The notes under the pieces are model-generated. The model worked only from the letters and a program-made list of their open reading frames with translations. It did no database searches and was not told the origin of the DNA. Positions 11,141-22,095 of a stretch of DNA of 64,000 bases are shown here, in pieces. Position 1 is the stretch's first letter. The number at the start of each line of letters is the position of its first letter. Both the position numbers and the translations under genes were made by a program. Origin of the DNA: Prochilodus magdalenae (taxonomy: Eukaryota; Chordata; Actinopteri; Characiformes; Prochilodontidae); contig JAMWET010000719.1 of the NCBI GenBank assembly GCA_024036415.1, positions 40,243 through 104,242 on the forward strand, read 5' to 3'.

Positions 11141-11400
11141 GTATGTTCAGAAAGTGTTAATGAGGATTGTTTGTTACTCTGCTTTAGTACAGCTGAAAAC
11201 CTTATCTTAAATATTTTATACATTCCAAATTAAACCCTGTGTCCACTCTTTTAGACACTCCTACATGAATATGTCCAGCCTCAGAGAAGTAAGATCAGTT
11301 TCTGGTGGGTCAAAGTTCACACTAAATCGTATTTGTGGTGTAAATATCTTTTATCTTCTTGCTTTGGTTTAAGACATATATTTTTATAGTAGCATTTGAA
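11141..11400. repeat. 3'-flank block shared with unit C
   Basis: The block with tgttcagaaagtgttaatga, acagctgaaaaccttat and ctggtgggtcaaagttcaca recurs with few changes at 60425-60690 behind unit C, same orientation. It marks the duplicated segment as extending past the coding end. Confidence 0.8.
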
Positions 11401-11834
11401 TTCACATAATTGAACTTTTTTGCATGTGAATTTAGCTTATGGATTTTCTTCCATCAAATTTGACTCATATTTTAGATGACCCTTTCACCTTTATTTTCCA
11501 ATATTTACAAATTAAAAATAAAAAAAAATCAAATAAAAAAATTAGAGTTGCTCAAATTCAATAGGCCAAATTTAGATCCCAAGATTCAAGTTAAACATCC
11601 AGGATATGAAGGATGAGTAATCGATTCTGCCACAGCAAACCTGACCTGCAGGACATCTACCAGTCCCGCTGCCCGTGGGCATCTACCAGTCCCGCTGCCC
11701 GAGGACATCTACCAGTATCAATCTCTATAGCGTCTCACCACAAGCATTTCAATGCAATACAAGTGTCTAATATAGCGATTAATATTAATGATTTCATTAA
11801 TTCTGAACATATTTATTGATTTCTTTTCTAGGAA

Positions 11835-11960
11835 CTGCTGCTTCGTCATATGTTAGAAAGACTTCACTCTCCTTTGGAACATGCTTCTTAAACACAGTGT
11901 CCAGTCAAGTAGCAATTTGCCCAGCTGTTGTAAATGAACTGACACAGTCTCATAGAAGGA
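11835..11960 (+). repeat. Half of an inverted pair of related sequences
   Basis: Sequence from gaactgctgcttcgtcat to gtagcaatttgcccagctgt resembles the minus strand of 13262-13357 (gacctgctgcttaatcat to gtagctatgtgcgaagctgt). Both follow a pyrimidine-rich tract ending in TAG. Nature unknown. Confidence 0.5.
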
Positions 11961-12053
11961 GGAGAGAAGGAGAAGAGGAAGCAACACACTGCAGTGTGGG
12001 AGGGACCAGCTGGGCGACAGCGAATGGTCATATCCCCTGACTACCTTTACAAC

Positions 12054-12445
12054 TGTTAGGGTTGGACAGGACGAGGAGGCAGGATGCAAGAGCAAGTTTA
12101 ATGTGAAACAAACAAGCTGAAACAAAAAACACTAGAAAGACTAAGAAACTAAACACTACTGTGGGACAGTGAAACAGAAACAACTAACAGAGACTAAATC
12201 CACAAACATAGAGACAAAACGCCAAGCAACAGCAAAGGGCACAATCAGAGTATAAAACAACAAGGGCTAACGAGGTACACCTGGGAAGGCGGCGGAGCTA
12301 GGAACAAGGGAATAAGTGAGGGACCTGACAAGGAGGCGGAGACAGGAGGAGCAAAAAAACAAAACAAACAGAAGCTCATGTACATGAAAGACAGAAACAG
12401 AAAAACGTGAAAAACCGGCAAGACAAGACAAGACAGGACATGACA
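12054..12445 (-). mobile_element. Solo LTR with 5-bp target duplication
   Basis: A 392-bp segment starting TGTTAGGG and ending GACATGACA, with ACAAC directly on both sides. Internal sequence resembles the solo LTR at 6252-6604 (ggcggagctaggaac, gaggagcaaa), so the two belong to one or related families. Orientation judged minus by analogy. Confidence 0.8.
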
Positions 12446-12494
12446 ACAACCTTCTGGAACTTGATTTATCTGTCCCATGTACAGCTGAAGCCCA

Positions 12495-12760
12495 GTGTAC
12501 CGACGCATGGCTGAGTCTGATCTCTCAGTAAAGGAACTATACAGCACCATGACTGATGATGAACTAGCCCAGCGTGTGAGAGAGATTAAATACAGACAGC
12601 CTACCTCTGGATATCGAGCGGTGAAGCCCTATCATATCCCCCATGGTCCATTTAGGACGTACTGTTTGATGGACCGGACTCTGTTCCGGGCCCCCAGTGT
12701 TTGATGCACATAGATACAAACCATAAACCAACCCGGTACCTTCCTGCTGAGTCATGTTTG
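12495..12760 (+). pseudogene. Integrase-core (DDE) protein remnant, N-terminal piece
   Basis: An open stretch encodes MTDDELAQRVREIKYRQPTS then GYRAVK. After frameshifts and loss of sequence, one frame reads LMHIDTNHK near 12711-12737. These match my recollection of a transposon-derived teleost protein with an rve-type integrase core, in which a DTNHK segment carries the first catalytic Asp. A second piece of the same protein is at 13575-13700. Host gene or transposase copy cannot be decided here. It is broken by frameshifts, missing middle sequence and a LINE tail between the pieces. Confidence 0.55.
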
Positions 12761-12784
12761 GTTAAAAGTGTACGGTGCTTACAA

Positions 12785-13030
12785 GCAAGTGAAGTCAAGT
12801 CAAGTTAAGTCAAGTCAAGTCGTTTTTATTGTCATTTCAACCGTATACAGTGGTGTACAGTACACAGTGAAATGCAACACCGTTCCTCCAGGACCAAGGT
12901 GCTACATAGAACAATAAATACACAACACAAATTACAATATACAAAACAGCAAACAATAAATACAGGGAGGGGACAGTGCAGAGCATGTTTACACTGTCTG
13001 TAATAGTAACCTGGATGTAGCACATTCTTG
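12785..13030 (-). mobile_element. LINE 3' end fragment, minus strand
   Basis: It begins with repeated aagtcaagtcaagt, then ttttattgtcatttcaaccg and tacacagtgaaatgcaacac: the reverse complement of a fish L2-type 3' untranslated end with its short tail repeat (gacttgactt). No coding part. It separates the two integrase-remnant pieces. Confidence 0.65.
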
Positions 13031-13261
13031 TTGCTGTTTATTTTATTGAACATGTACCATCACAGCTAACCTCGTACAAGCCTCACACCCCGACCATTAC
13101 ATCCAGCAACTGTGTGTTCAATACACTGTCTCTGGCCTGTAGTACGTTATTTACGTTAATGAATTGCTTAATTTATTTTTATATTGCTTAATGTATCCAC
13201 GGCGGCACTGATAGTTTTCCCTCAAGGTAGGCACAGTTGTCCTAATTAAGTAAGTCCTGTA

Positions 13262-13357
13262 GCTGTCTCGCTTCACCTAAAACAGCTTCGCACATAGCTA
13301 CTTTACTGGATACTGCGTTTAGAATGAGGTCTTCCTAAGTATGATTAAGCAGCAGGT
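13262..13357 (-). repeat. Other half of the inverted pair
   Basis: Minus-strand counterpart of 11835-11960. No continuous reading frame is shared by both members, so a conserved exon is not established. Confidence 0.45.
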
Positions 13358-13574
13358 CCTAGGAGAGAGAGAGAGGGATAATGGATCATGGTGTAGTCTC
13401 CAACAACTTGGCATCAACCACTCTGGCCTTCTTCCACAAGTCTGTTGGAGTTGGTTTTCCTCTTAGGTAAATGTACATGTTGTTAGACTAGAGGTGCCCA
13501 ACACCTCCCCCCACGACTGGATGGACATGTAGTCATTAACTTTACCAGATAAAGGTATCTGTGTTTCTATTGTA

Positions 13575-13700
13575 GGGCACATGGCGATCAGGGGTGGAGA
13601 ATGTGGATGTGGATGTTGCACGCATCATGTTTACAGTTCATGGCACTGGAAGGAGCAGCTTCATATCTGTAAATAGTGTTCACTACCAATGGTTTGTGCA
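13575..13700 (+). pseudogene. Integrase-core protein remnant, C-terminal piece
   Basis: Reading frames give DQGVENVDVDVARIMFTVHG followed by TGRSSFIS and SVHYQW. In the family recalled for 12495-12760 this is the RGDQGVENV...GTGRSSFI segment holding the second catalytic Asp and the region leading to the last acidic residue. The start is degraded and the end is lost. Confidence 0.55.
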
Positions 13701-14119
13701 ATTTAATAGATGGTGCTAGATGATGAGTGCCACCTCACCGGTTCCATGCATGTTAGCACACGACTGCTAACTGGGGTCACTTGCAGTGTTGGTATGGTAC
13801 GCCATTGAGTTTGTAGGACTGTAATGGCATACAGTATGTATGTAGCACAGTCAGATGTAATAGATGTGTTGTGCGAGATTGTGGGGAAGGTGAATGGAAG
13901 TATTCTGGAATTTTCCAGGACTTAATGGCTAAGGAGAGACTTAAGCAGTATCAATTCCATTAAGTGTATTCATTTGGTAGAGATGGGAGGCCAGGGTGTC
14001 TCCCAGTGCAGGCTCTGTAAGTTATGTAAGGTTCTCCCTGTTGAGTGTCCAGTGCGTTCAGTTTTTAAAGTAAACCAATTCACCCTACAACTATTTAGAA
14101 CACGAATACTTATATATAT

Positions 14120-14266
14120 TTATAGCTGTAACAAATAAACTTTACAGCACCTTCTATTAGGATAAACATGTACTGCAAATGAAAACACAGCAACTTTCAA
14201 CCTTCTAGATCCTGCCTGTACAGCCAGCATCGTCAGGAAACACAGGACAGTGTTCGTCAACCCCAT
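14120..14266 (-). CDS. Small ORF with signal-peptide-like start (uncertain)
   Basis: A 48-codon minus-strand frame begins MGLTNTVLCFLTMLAVQAGS: a short polar start, a hydrophobic core and a small-residue AxA-like end, like a secretion signal. It continues RRLKVAVFSFAVHVYP and ends at TAA. The ATG follows a pyrimidine-rich tttttctacag. It could be the first coding exon of a small secreted protein, with a donor near the RR codons, or chance. No later exon was identified. Confidence 0.25.
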   Translation of the reverse strand: MGLTNTVLCFLTMLAVQAGSRRLKVAVFSFAVHVYPNRRCCKVYLLQL

Positions 14267-16611
14267 CCTCCTGTAGAAAAAGGCAAAATGTGACTTAATA
14301 GTTTGTATGTCTAATAAACTGTTATCAATATTATGTGAAAGAAACTAGAGCCTTTTAACTAAAGTCTAGACTGAAGAGTTACCAAAGTATATGGACACCA
14401 TATGTTACAATAAAAGTAATGTGCACCGTGTACTAAGTAGCTAACGTAGCCTACCAGAAGATTTGTAAAGCAGCCACCTCCAATAACCGTCCTCAGTTTT
14501 GGAGGCAAAACCCTTAGGGCATCACATAACAAATATGACATGTGTAAGCTCCAAAATAGAGCAAATAATCAAATCAGAATTGTTCCCAAACTTGACAAGC
14601 TAGTAAGTGTTTGTGAGACACTACAGCAGACCTATTCGAGATGTGTCTCTAATAATGTGTTCAATAGTTTTTCACTTTAGAATACAACTTCTGCCTTAAG
14701 TCAGCTTGAATAACTATTTACATTTTATTACCTCTTCATGTGTTGTGCTCTTATCGAGATGAGCAGTCCAATCCTGATTGCAAATAGAAAGCCACTTCAA
14801 GTGGTTTAAGTCTCTTGGCAGGAACAAGACTTGTGGCCGGAAAGCAACTCTTTCCTCTTCCTTTGATAAAAAATACCTGGAAGTAATGTTAACACCTGAG
14901 AACATATTAACACTCTACAAAGGGAACCCTGAGAACCTGAACATCCTGGAGGCACCCTTAAAGTAGGACAGTCACAGGTGGAACCAGGTTGTACTGATTA
15001 CTGAGGATCAGCTCTCTGCCTCCCTCTGGTGGTGCTGCCTATTGGTGTTTAGTAGGAACCCTGGATGATTGTTGGTTCTGTGTAAGGATGAACTACTGTG
15101 GTCCTCGTTAACCCCAAAATACCTAGATAGATGAACACCTCAGAGACCTGCACAGCATCTTCCTCTTTCACACCCAACACTCACTGCTCACTCCCTACAT
15201 ATTAACACACATATGAATATTTTTATTTTTGTATTTTTATGTCCACTGTCACTATTTTTGTTTTGTGTTTACTATTTTATTACCTGCATCCTAAAACTTC
15301 CAGAGAGATGCTCTTTTTCTTAATCAGGTATTTAGTTTTAAACACACTTTACATTTTATCTTGTGAGGAGTCTAGAAAACTTGGAAATTATACATTTTTG
15401 GGGGGACTATTTCACCTCACTCAGGGTCTGAATGTGTTGTAAAAATATTTGAACAAAATGTAAAGCTTGATCAGAATACTCACACCATGTGACTGATGAC
15501 CTCCTGGTAGACTGATGAACCACCAGTAGGACGGTCACTGTGGAAGGTCAAAACACCAGCATGTACCTTTACCCGGTTTAAGAAGTGAAGCTTATAACCA
15601 TAAGACCAGAAGGACTGTACGCTATAAAACCTGATGGGTGTAGCTAGATTAGGTTATTTGAAGAAACTGCACTGAACCTTTTAAGTAACTCAAATCACCT
15701 GACCATAAATAATTACCTGAACTGAGAATGAAATAAATGCTGTTTTATACACTTTAGATTATATTGTACCCACTTGATTAACTTGTGCTAACTGTACTCC
15801 TCATGCTTGATGTCCTAACTCAATATCAATAAGGAGACAGTAATATTAATGTACTAACAGGCTAAACTAGGTTATAATTAAACAAATCTAAACTGTGATG
15901 CAGATACTGTATAATATAACAACAACAACATCTTATACAGTCTAACTTAACACTATTCTGTGAAAGTGGATCAGGGAGAATAACTAACGCTAGGTTAAAC
16001 AAGGTGGAGGAACACTCCCAATTTACAAATATATGTTATCAGGAGCCAGTAGAAATGATGTGAGTTTTATTTAATAAGGTTGCACTGAAACGTCTGTCAA
16101 ATAAAGCAGAGGAGTCTTAACAGACTAAAGAAATGGCAACAACTTGAGTCACAGATCCTGTTTGAATGTCCTAGATAGTAGTGTAGTAAAACTCTGTAAG
16201 TGCAACCAGTAAATCAACTGATTGGCTAAAAATTAGAACCAATTTCATGTGTACTGAACCGAGCTGATAGCCCTTAAAGGTTTCAAGAATAGTTTGTGCA
16301 CTTGGCAGCACCACTTACCGGCTAGGACTAGAACTAGTACAGGGAGGAAACTGTAGTGTGTTTATCTGTAGTAAAAGGGAAAAACAATGCAGCCCCAATA
16401 AATCTAGAACAATCTTTAAAACGAGCAATTACCAAAATGACCTGAAAGAATGTACTGTATAGTAAATATGAAGTTTATTTGATTTATTGTAACTCAAAAT
16501 ATGCTGAATCAACAGTCTCACACAAAACAGTGACATGCTAGGTCAACAACTCATTAAAATGTGTATTAAGGATCAGTTCATGGGCTATTAGTGCATGAGA
16601 TAACTCAATCC
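14267..16611. other. Intergenic, no gene seen
   Basis: A long AT-rich spacer between units A and B. Short open frames at 14359-14541, 14714-14966 and 15239-15442 lack recognisable domains. A stretch near 15360-15430 shares short matches with 31390-31440 and 39320-39360, suggesting an unclassified dispersed repeat. Confidence 0.45.
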
Positions 16612-17378
16612 AGCATAGTTATCTCCTGGACTGATACCTTACAGGTAGAGGTCTTCCTCACTCAGGGTGCTGGAATAGACTCCAGTAGAACTGTTATCCT
16701 GAGTTTAATCAGCTCTCCTGGAGGTTAAATACCTGTACTGTTATCTCCTGGACTGATACCTTACAGGTAGAGGTTTTCCTCACTCAGGGTGCTGGAATAG
16801 AGTCCAGTAGAACTGTTATCCTGAGTTTAATCAGCTCTCCTGGAGGTTAAATACCTGTACTGTTATCTCCTGGACTGATACCTTACAGGTGGAGGTCTTC
16901 CTCATATAGGGTGCTGGAATAGACTGCAGTAGAACTGTTACCCTGAGTTTAATCAGCTCTCCTGGAGGTTAAATACCTGCACTGTTATCTCCTGGACTGA
17001 TACCTTACAGCTGGAGGTGTTCGTCACTCAAGGTGCTGGAATAGACTCCAGTAGAACTGTTACCCTGAGTTTAATCAGCTCTCCTGGAGGTTAAATACCT
17101 GCACTGTTATTTCCTGAACAGATACCTTACAGCTGGAGGTGTTCCTCACTCAGGATGCTGGAATAGATTGCAGTAGAACTGTTACCCTGAGTTTAATCAG
17201 CTCTCCTGGAGGTTAAATACCTGCACTGTTATCACCTGGACTGATACCTTACAGCTGGAGGTGTTCCTCACTCAGGGTGCTGGAATAGACTGCAGTAGAA
17301 CTGTTACCCTGAGTTTAATCAGCTCTCCTGGAGGTTAAATACCTGCACTGTTATTTCCTGGACAGATACCTTACATAA
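16612..17378. repeat. 122-bp tandem repeat, about six copies
   Basis: Copies begin at about 16621, 16743, 16865, 16987 and so on with tctcctggactgatacctta, each also containing ctcactcagggtgctggaat and ctcctggaggttaaatacct. Copies are highly similar, differing by point changes. The array ends at an A-rich stretch. Confidence 0.9.
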
Positions 17379-18345
17379 TAAAAAAAAAGCATTATAATTC
17401 CTACCTCAGGTTGTTTTGAATGTATGGAGCTAGTTTCTAATGTTGTAGTTTTGTGTTATAGAGTGCTGCCAAACAGTTGTCTGTCTTTCCTGAATTTTTA
17501 TGTCTTTTCTGATTTTTTTGTTAACTACTTGCTGTTCATATAATATAACAAAAGAATATTAATTTATAAATTTAATTCCAGTCTAATTTCTTGCTGTCAG
17601 TCTCCCACATACAGTCATGTGTAACTTTGTGCTCTGTGTAAGTTTGTATTTTGCTAGTTTCCTTCAGAATATACTAACAGTGTACACTGTTGTACTAATA
17701 ACACGACTAAGTATTTTGACTGCCTTGTTCATCGGCAATGACACACAGACTAGACATTCTGATGTCACTGACAAGTTGACTGGCATAAATATTTGCTTTT
17801 GAGGCGAAAGCAAAGCATTCTGAGCGAGGTATGTGATTTTGCAGGTATTTCATTGAGTTTTGCTGTTGGCACTAACTGTATTAAGAAATATACCTGTTGT
17901 GATGCCAATGTCCGTTTTGCTCTTGTTACTGCTGTGTCTAACTACAAACCTGTTACAAAAAACTCACCTTGATTTTAGCCCAGCACTCATCACAATCTAT
18001 TTGTCCATCAACACATGTTGAGTACCCCCAATTGTAATTTCTATTTTTATTTTTTAAATATTTAACATCCAGAAAATACATTATGAAAATATATTTTTTT
18101 ATTTATGATTTACGATGTGTTATATTAGTATACACAAGTACATATACAATATAATATCTTTTTATATAATGACTTCCCAAATTATGTTAGTGGTTACATT
18201 TGAGCTGAGTTAATGTTAGTGTTTACCAAGTACTGAGTAAGGTGTTCACATGTTGTAGTTATTAGTTTACCAAGTACTGCATGATCCTGCACTGAGCACA
18301 AACTCATGTGACTGTCAGTAACTGTGTTCAACATCCTGTGTAGAT
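17379..18345. other. Spacer upstream of unit B, no promoter recognised
   Basis: No counterpart of the ISRE-bearing promoter of unit C was found here. Similarity to unit C starts only at about 18241 (aagtactgcatgatcctgca), inside what is intron in unit C. Confidence 0.5.
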
Positions 18346-18395
18346 TCTGTAGGTCTGAATATTCTCAGAGAGCAATCCAGAGGAACAGCTCCACG

Positions 18396-18442
18396 ATGGA
18401 GTCTCATCAGTCCAGCAGTGGAGGAGGAACCTCTGATCCAGC
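18396..18442 (+). pseudogene. NLRC3-like: Start exon of unit B
   Basis: Encodes [16 protein letters not shown] up to GC|GTAAGG, homologous to 46226-46275 in unit C. The upstream part (from about 18345, after gtgtag) is untranslated. Itself intact. Confidence 0.75.
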
Positions 18443-18591
18443 GTAAGGAACTTTATATCAGCACTTATTCTAAAAAGAACAAATGAAGAATTTATTAAAT
18501 AAAATATTATTAAAATATTTCTCAGTTATGATCAGATGAATGAGCTTTATTAGAGAATTTAATCATCACTTTACTCCCATCATGCTGTCAG

Positions 18592-18811
18592 GGTAAAGCG
18601 TGGAGCATCTCCAGAACACAGCTGTGTGTCTATGAAGAGACACCGGCCCCTGCCTGAGCCTCCTGTATTCAGCAGAGGAGAAGGAGAACCCACCTGTGTG
18701 TCTATGAAGAGTAACTGGTCCATGGGGGAGCTTCCCGAATTCAGTAGAGGAGGAGGAGAAGAACCCAGCTATGTGTCTATGAAGAGTTATTGGTCAGTGC
18801 TTAAAAACTAA
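18592..18811 (+). pseudogene. NLRC3-like: N-terminal repeat exon of unit B, truncated
   Basis: After tgtcag the frame reads [18 protein letters not shown] and two more copies of an E-P-(S/T)-(C/Y)-V-S-M-K unit. It then runs into a stop where unit C continues to SSDPE and a donor. Three repeat copies against four in unit C. Confidence 0.7.
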
Positions 18812-18879
18812 AATCATTAGTCATTAAAACTAAAAAATTACTCAAAAACTGCATGAAATGGGCACTGCCAGCTCAGACA

Positions 18880-19028
18880 ATCCAATCAGAACATTAACAC
18901 AGAACCAGAATTATCAGACAGATCAATCAGAGACCAGTCAGAACATTAACACAGAACCAGAATTATCAGACAGACCAGTCAGAACATTAACACAGAACCA
19001 GAATTATCAGACAGACCAGTCAGAACTT
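18880..19028. repeat. 41-bp intronic tandem repeat, also in unit C
   Basis: About three and a half copies of cagtcagaacattaacacag plus aaccagaattatcagacaga. The same repeat lies in the same intron of unit C (47670-47855), so it predates the duplication. Confidence 0.85.
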
Positions 19029-19344
19029 GTTAGTTCCCATCAGCTGTTAAACTCTGCAGCTGTTAAACATGAAAAAGATCTTAAACTCTGAATTAAACTC
19101 TGGGGGTTTATGTGCTCACTCAGCCTTCAGTATCTAGAACACAGTTTGTTTCTTAATGTAGGACATGAAGATCATCATGAGAACCTGACTCAGTCCTCTA
19201 GAAGGCACTACTCAATTCCAGATTACATTACAGTATAATTCAGTTATAATTACATGGAGTATTAAAACAGAGCTCCATCAGTCAGCTGCACTGTGAGCCA
19301 TTACTATGGTTACTGGTGTTGATGTTTGTGGAGACCTGCATCTG

Positions 19345-21242
19345 GATTCTCACCAACCAATGGATGATGTTCTACACAGAGTCTTACAGAGACACAGAAC
19401 CAGCATGAAGAACAAGTACGAGAGCTTATTTGAGGGAACCAAAACCCAAGAGAATAAAACTCTCCTGAACAGGATCTACACACAGCTCTACATCATAGAG
19501 GGGAAGAGTGAAGGAGTGAATGAAGAACATAAGGTTCTACAGATGGAGAGAACCCCCAGGAGACACTTACAGGACACTACAATCAACTGCTTAGATATCT
19601 TTAAACCTTTACAAGGTTCTAAACCAGATCCAGAATGAGAGAACACTAGAACTGAGACAGCTGAAGGTGAAAGACAGAAATCAGGAGAAGAATTAAAAGG
19701 TCATAAGATCAGAAGTGTTCTGACTAAAGGCATCGCTGGAATTGGAAAAACTGTCTCTGTGCAGAAGTTCATTCTGGACTGGGCTGAAGGAAAAGCCAAT
19801 CAGGATGTAGAGTTGATGTTTGTGCTTCCGTTCCGGGAGCTGAACCTGATTAAAGATGATCCATACAGTCTTCATGGACTTCTGTGTGACTTCCATCCTG
19901 AGATCAAAGATCTGGACCCAAAGATACATGATCAGATCAAAGCTGTGTTCATATTTGATGGTCTGGATGAAAGCAGAATTCCACTGGACTTTGAAGAGTG
20001 TGAGGGAGTATCTGACATCACTATGACATCATCAGTAGGTCTGTTGATGACAAACCTCATCAAAGGAGAGCTGCTTCCCTCTGCTCTAATCTGGATAACT
20101 GCCCGACCAGCAGCAGCCAATCAGATCCCTCCTAAACACATCAACTGTGTGACAGAAATTCAGGGGTTCAGTGACCCACAGAAGGAGGAGTACTTCAGAA
20201 GGAGGATCAGTGATGAAGACCAAGCCGAGAGAATCATCTCCCACATTAAGACAGTGAGGAGCCTCCACATCATGTGTCACATTCCAGTCTTCTGCTGGAT
20301 CTCAGCCACTGTTCTTCAGCAGATCATGAAACAGGGTTCTACAGAAATCCCTAGAACTCTGACTGAGATGTACTTACACTTCCTGCTCACTCAGACACAC
20401 TTGAAGAACGAGAAGTATGAGGAGAAAGACGAGACAGACCCAAAGAACCTGCTGGAGTCCAACAGAACCATTCTTCTGGAACTGGCTGAACTGGCTTTCA
20501 AACAGCTGATGAAGGGCAATGTGATGTTCTATGAAGAGGACCTGAGAGAGCAGGATTGATGTCCCTGATGCCTCAGTGTATTCTGGGATCTTCACTGAGA
20601 TCTTTAGGGAGGAGTGTGTGCTTTACCAGAGGAAGCTCTACTGCTTTGTTCATCTGAGCTTTCAGGAGTTCCTGGCTGCTGCCTATGTGTTTCACTGCTA
20701 CCAGATCAGGAACATGAAGAAGCTGCAGATAGTTATATCATGGTACAGAGAGTGGTCTGAGGATGTTCTACTGGATGAGGTGCTCAGGGGAGCAGTGTAT
20801 AAAGCAGTAAAGAGTCAGAATGGACACCTTGATCTTTTCCTCTGTTTCCTGCTGGGAATCTCGCTGGAGTCCAATCACAGACTCCTACAGAGTCTACTGA
20901 CACCCACACAGAGCAGATCAGAGGAAACGACAAAGTTCATCAAGAGATTAATCAAAGGAGAAGATAAACTTTATCCCAGTATCTCATCTGAGACATCCAT
21001 CAATCTGTTCTTCTGTCTGTCTGAGGTGAATGATCAGTCTCTCTCCAGAGAGATTCAGGAGTTCCTACACTCAGAGAAACACTCAAAAGTGAAACTCTCT
21101 CCTGGACAGTGTTCAGAGCGCTAGCCTATATGCTCCTGACCTCAGAGGAGGTGCTGGATGAGCTGGACTTGAAGAAGTACAACACATCGGAAGAGGGTTA
21201 TAGGAGACTGATCCCTGCTGTGACTGTCTGCAGAAAAGCTCG
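19345..21242 (+). pseudogene. NLRC3-like: FISNA-NACHT-winged-helix exon of unit B, disabled
   Basis: Reading frames reproduce FISNA ([20 protein letters not shown]), the P-loop (GIAGIGKT near 19734), Walker B ([12 protein letters not shown] near 19945) and the helical region ending [20 protein letters not shown]. Breaks: no acceptor, TGA at 19636, a 2-bp deletion near 20552 and a 2-bp insertion near 21117. The donor CG|GTGAGT is intact. Against unit C, about 11 of 266 residues differ in the NACHT part but about 43 of 180 in the following part. Confidence 0.88.
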
Positions 21243-21339
21243 GTGAGTCTACATTAATAACATTTATTACTATTTAAACTGGTAATTGAATGACTGACTA
21301 TATCAGTTTGCACATCATGTTCATTTATTTATCATTCCA

Positions 21340-21500
21340 GACTGTAGGTTTTATGTGGATGGTGGATCATTCTCAGCACCTGCAGAGACACTGACGTGGT
21401 GGTGGTGGTGGTATGTCACTGTGTGTTGTGCTGGTGTGAGTGGATCAGACACAGCAGTGTAATACCCTGAACAACAGGGTAATACAGTATACAGAGAAAC
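21340..21500. repeat. Dispersed repeat, same family as 61525-61990
   Basis: Contains gtgtgagtggatcagacaca and cagagaaacagatggactac, both of which (the latter inverted) also occur at 61600-61735. I associate this repeat with otophysan fish genomes. Class unknown. Confidence 0.6.
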
Positions 21501-21529
21501 AGATGGACTACAATCTGGAATGCTACAAT

Positions 21530-21710
21530 TACAGTGGCATGCAAAAGTTTGGTCAAAATTACTGTTACTCTGAAGTTGAAACACTCTTTTCAACATCTTA
21601 CCATCTCACCAACATTACCACTGTATTATTTTGGTCTTGTAGAATCTGAGTGAAAAATGGAAATGAGTACCGTGCAAAAGTATGTGAACCCTAGGAGATT
21701 TGAGCATTGT
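21530..21710. mobile_element. DNA-transposon terminal fragment
   Basis: Begins acagtggcatgcaaaagttt and has gtgcaaaagtatgtgaaccc near its right end, opening sequences typical of fish Tc1/mariner-type or related nonautonomous elements. No transposase. Confidence 0.4.
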
Positions 21711-21714
21711 AAGC

Positions 21715-22095
21715 AAACAAAGAACTAAGCATGATGCGAGCAGAGCCAAAATACAGAGGGGTCTTATTAAACAATCCGAAACTTTAAAGAAAGCAGGTTT
21801 GAAACCGGAAGGCAAAATACACAAGCAAACAAACTAAAGGGAGTAAGAGGAGGGAGAGGCGTCTAGATACAAAGAGGTCAAAACCGAATGAATAGATATA
21901 GCAGAAAATAAACGGTCAGAAATGCAACAGAGGTTGGCAAAACTTTGTGGTGAGTGAATGTTTGTGTAGGGCTTATAAACTGGTCTCACGTCTCACAATA
22001 ATCAGGTGAGCTAGACCAGGGAGCACCATGCTGTGCACTTTGGAAACTGGAGTCCAGAAGAGCAGCAAAGTTAGGCAGACCCTCAGATGTGACGG
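21715..22095. repeat. LTR-like dispersed repeat
   Basis: The part with gcatgatgcgagcagagcca recurs at 54178-54230 (gcacgatgctagcagagcca). A related block with ggttggcaaa...tttgtg is at 36160-36535. These look like fragments of one LTR-type family, ends not defined. Confidence 0.45.
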
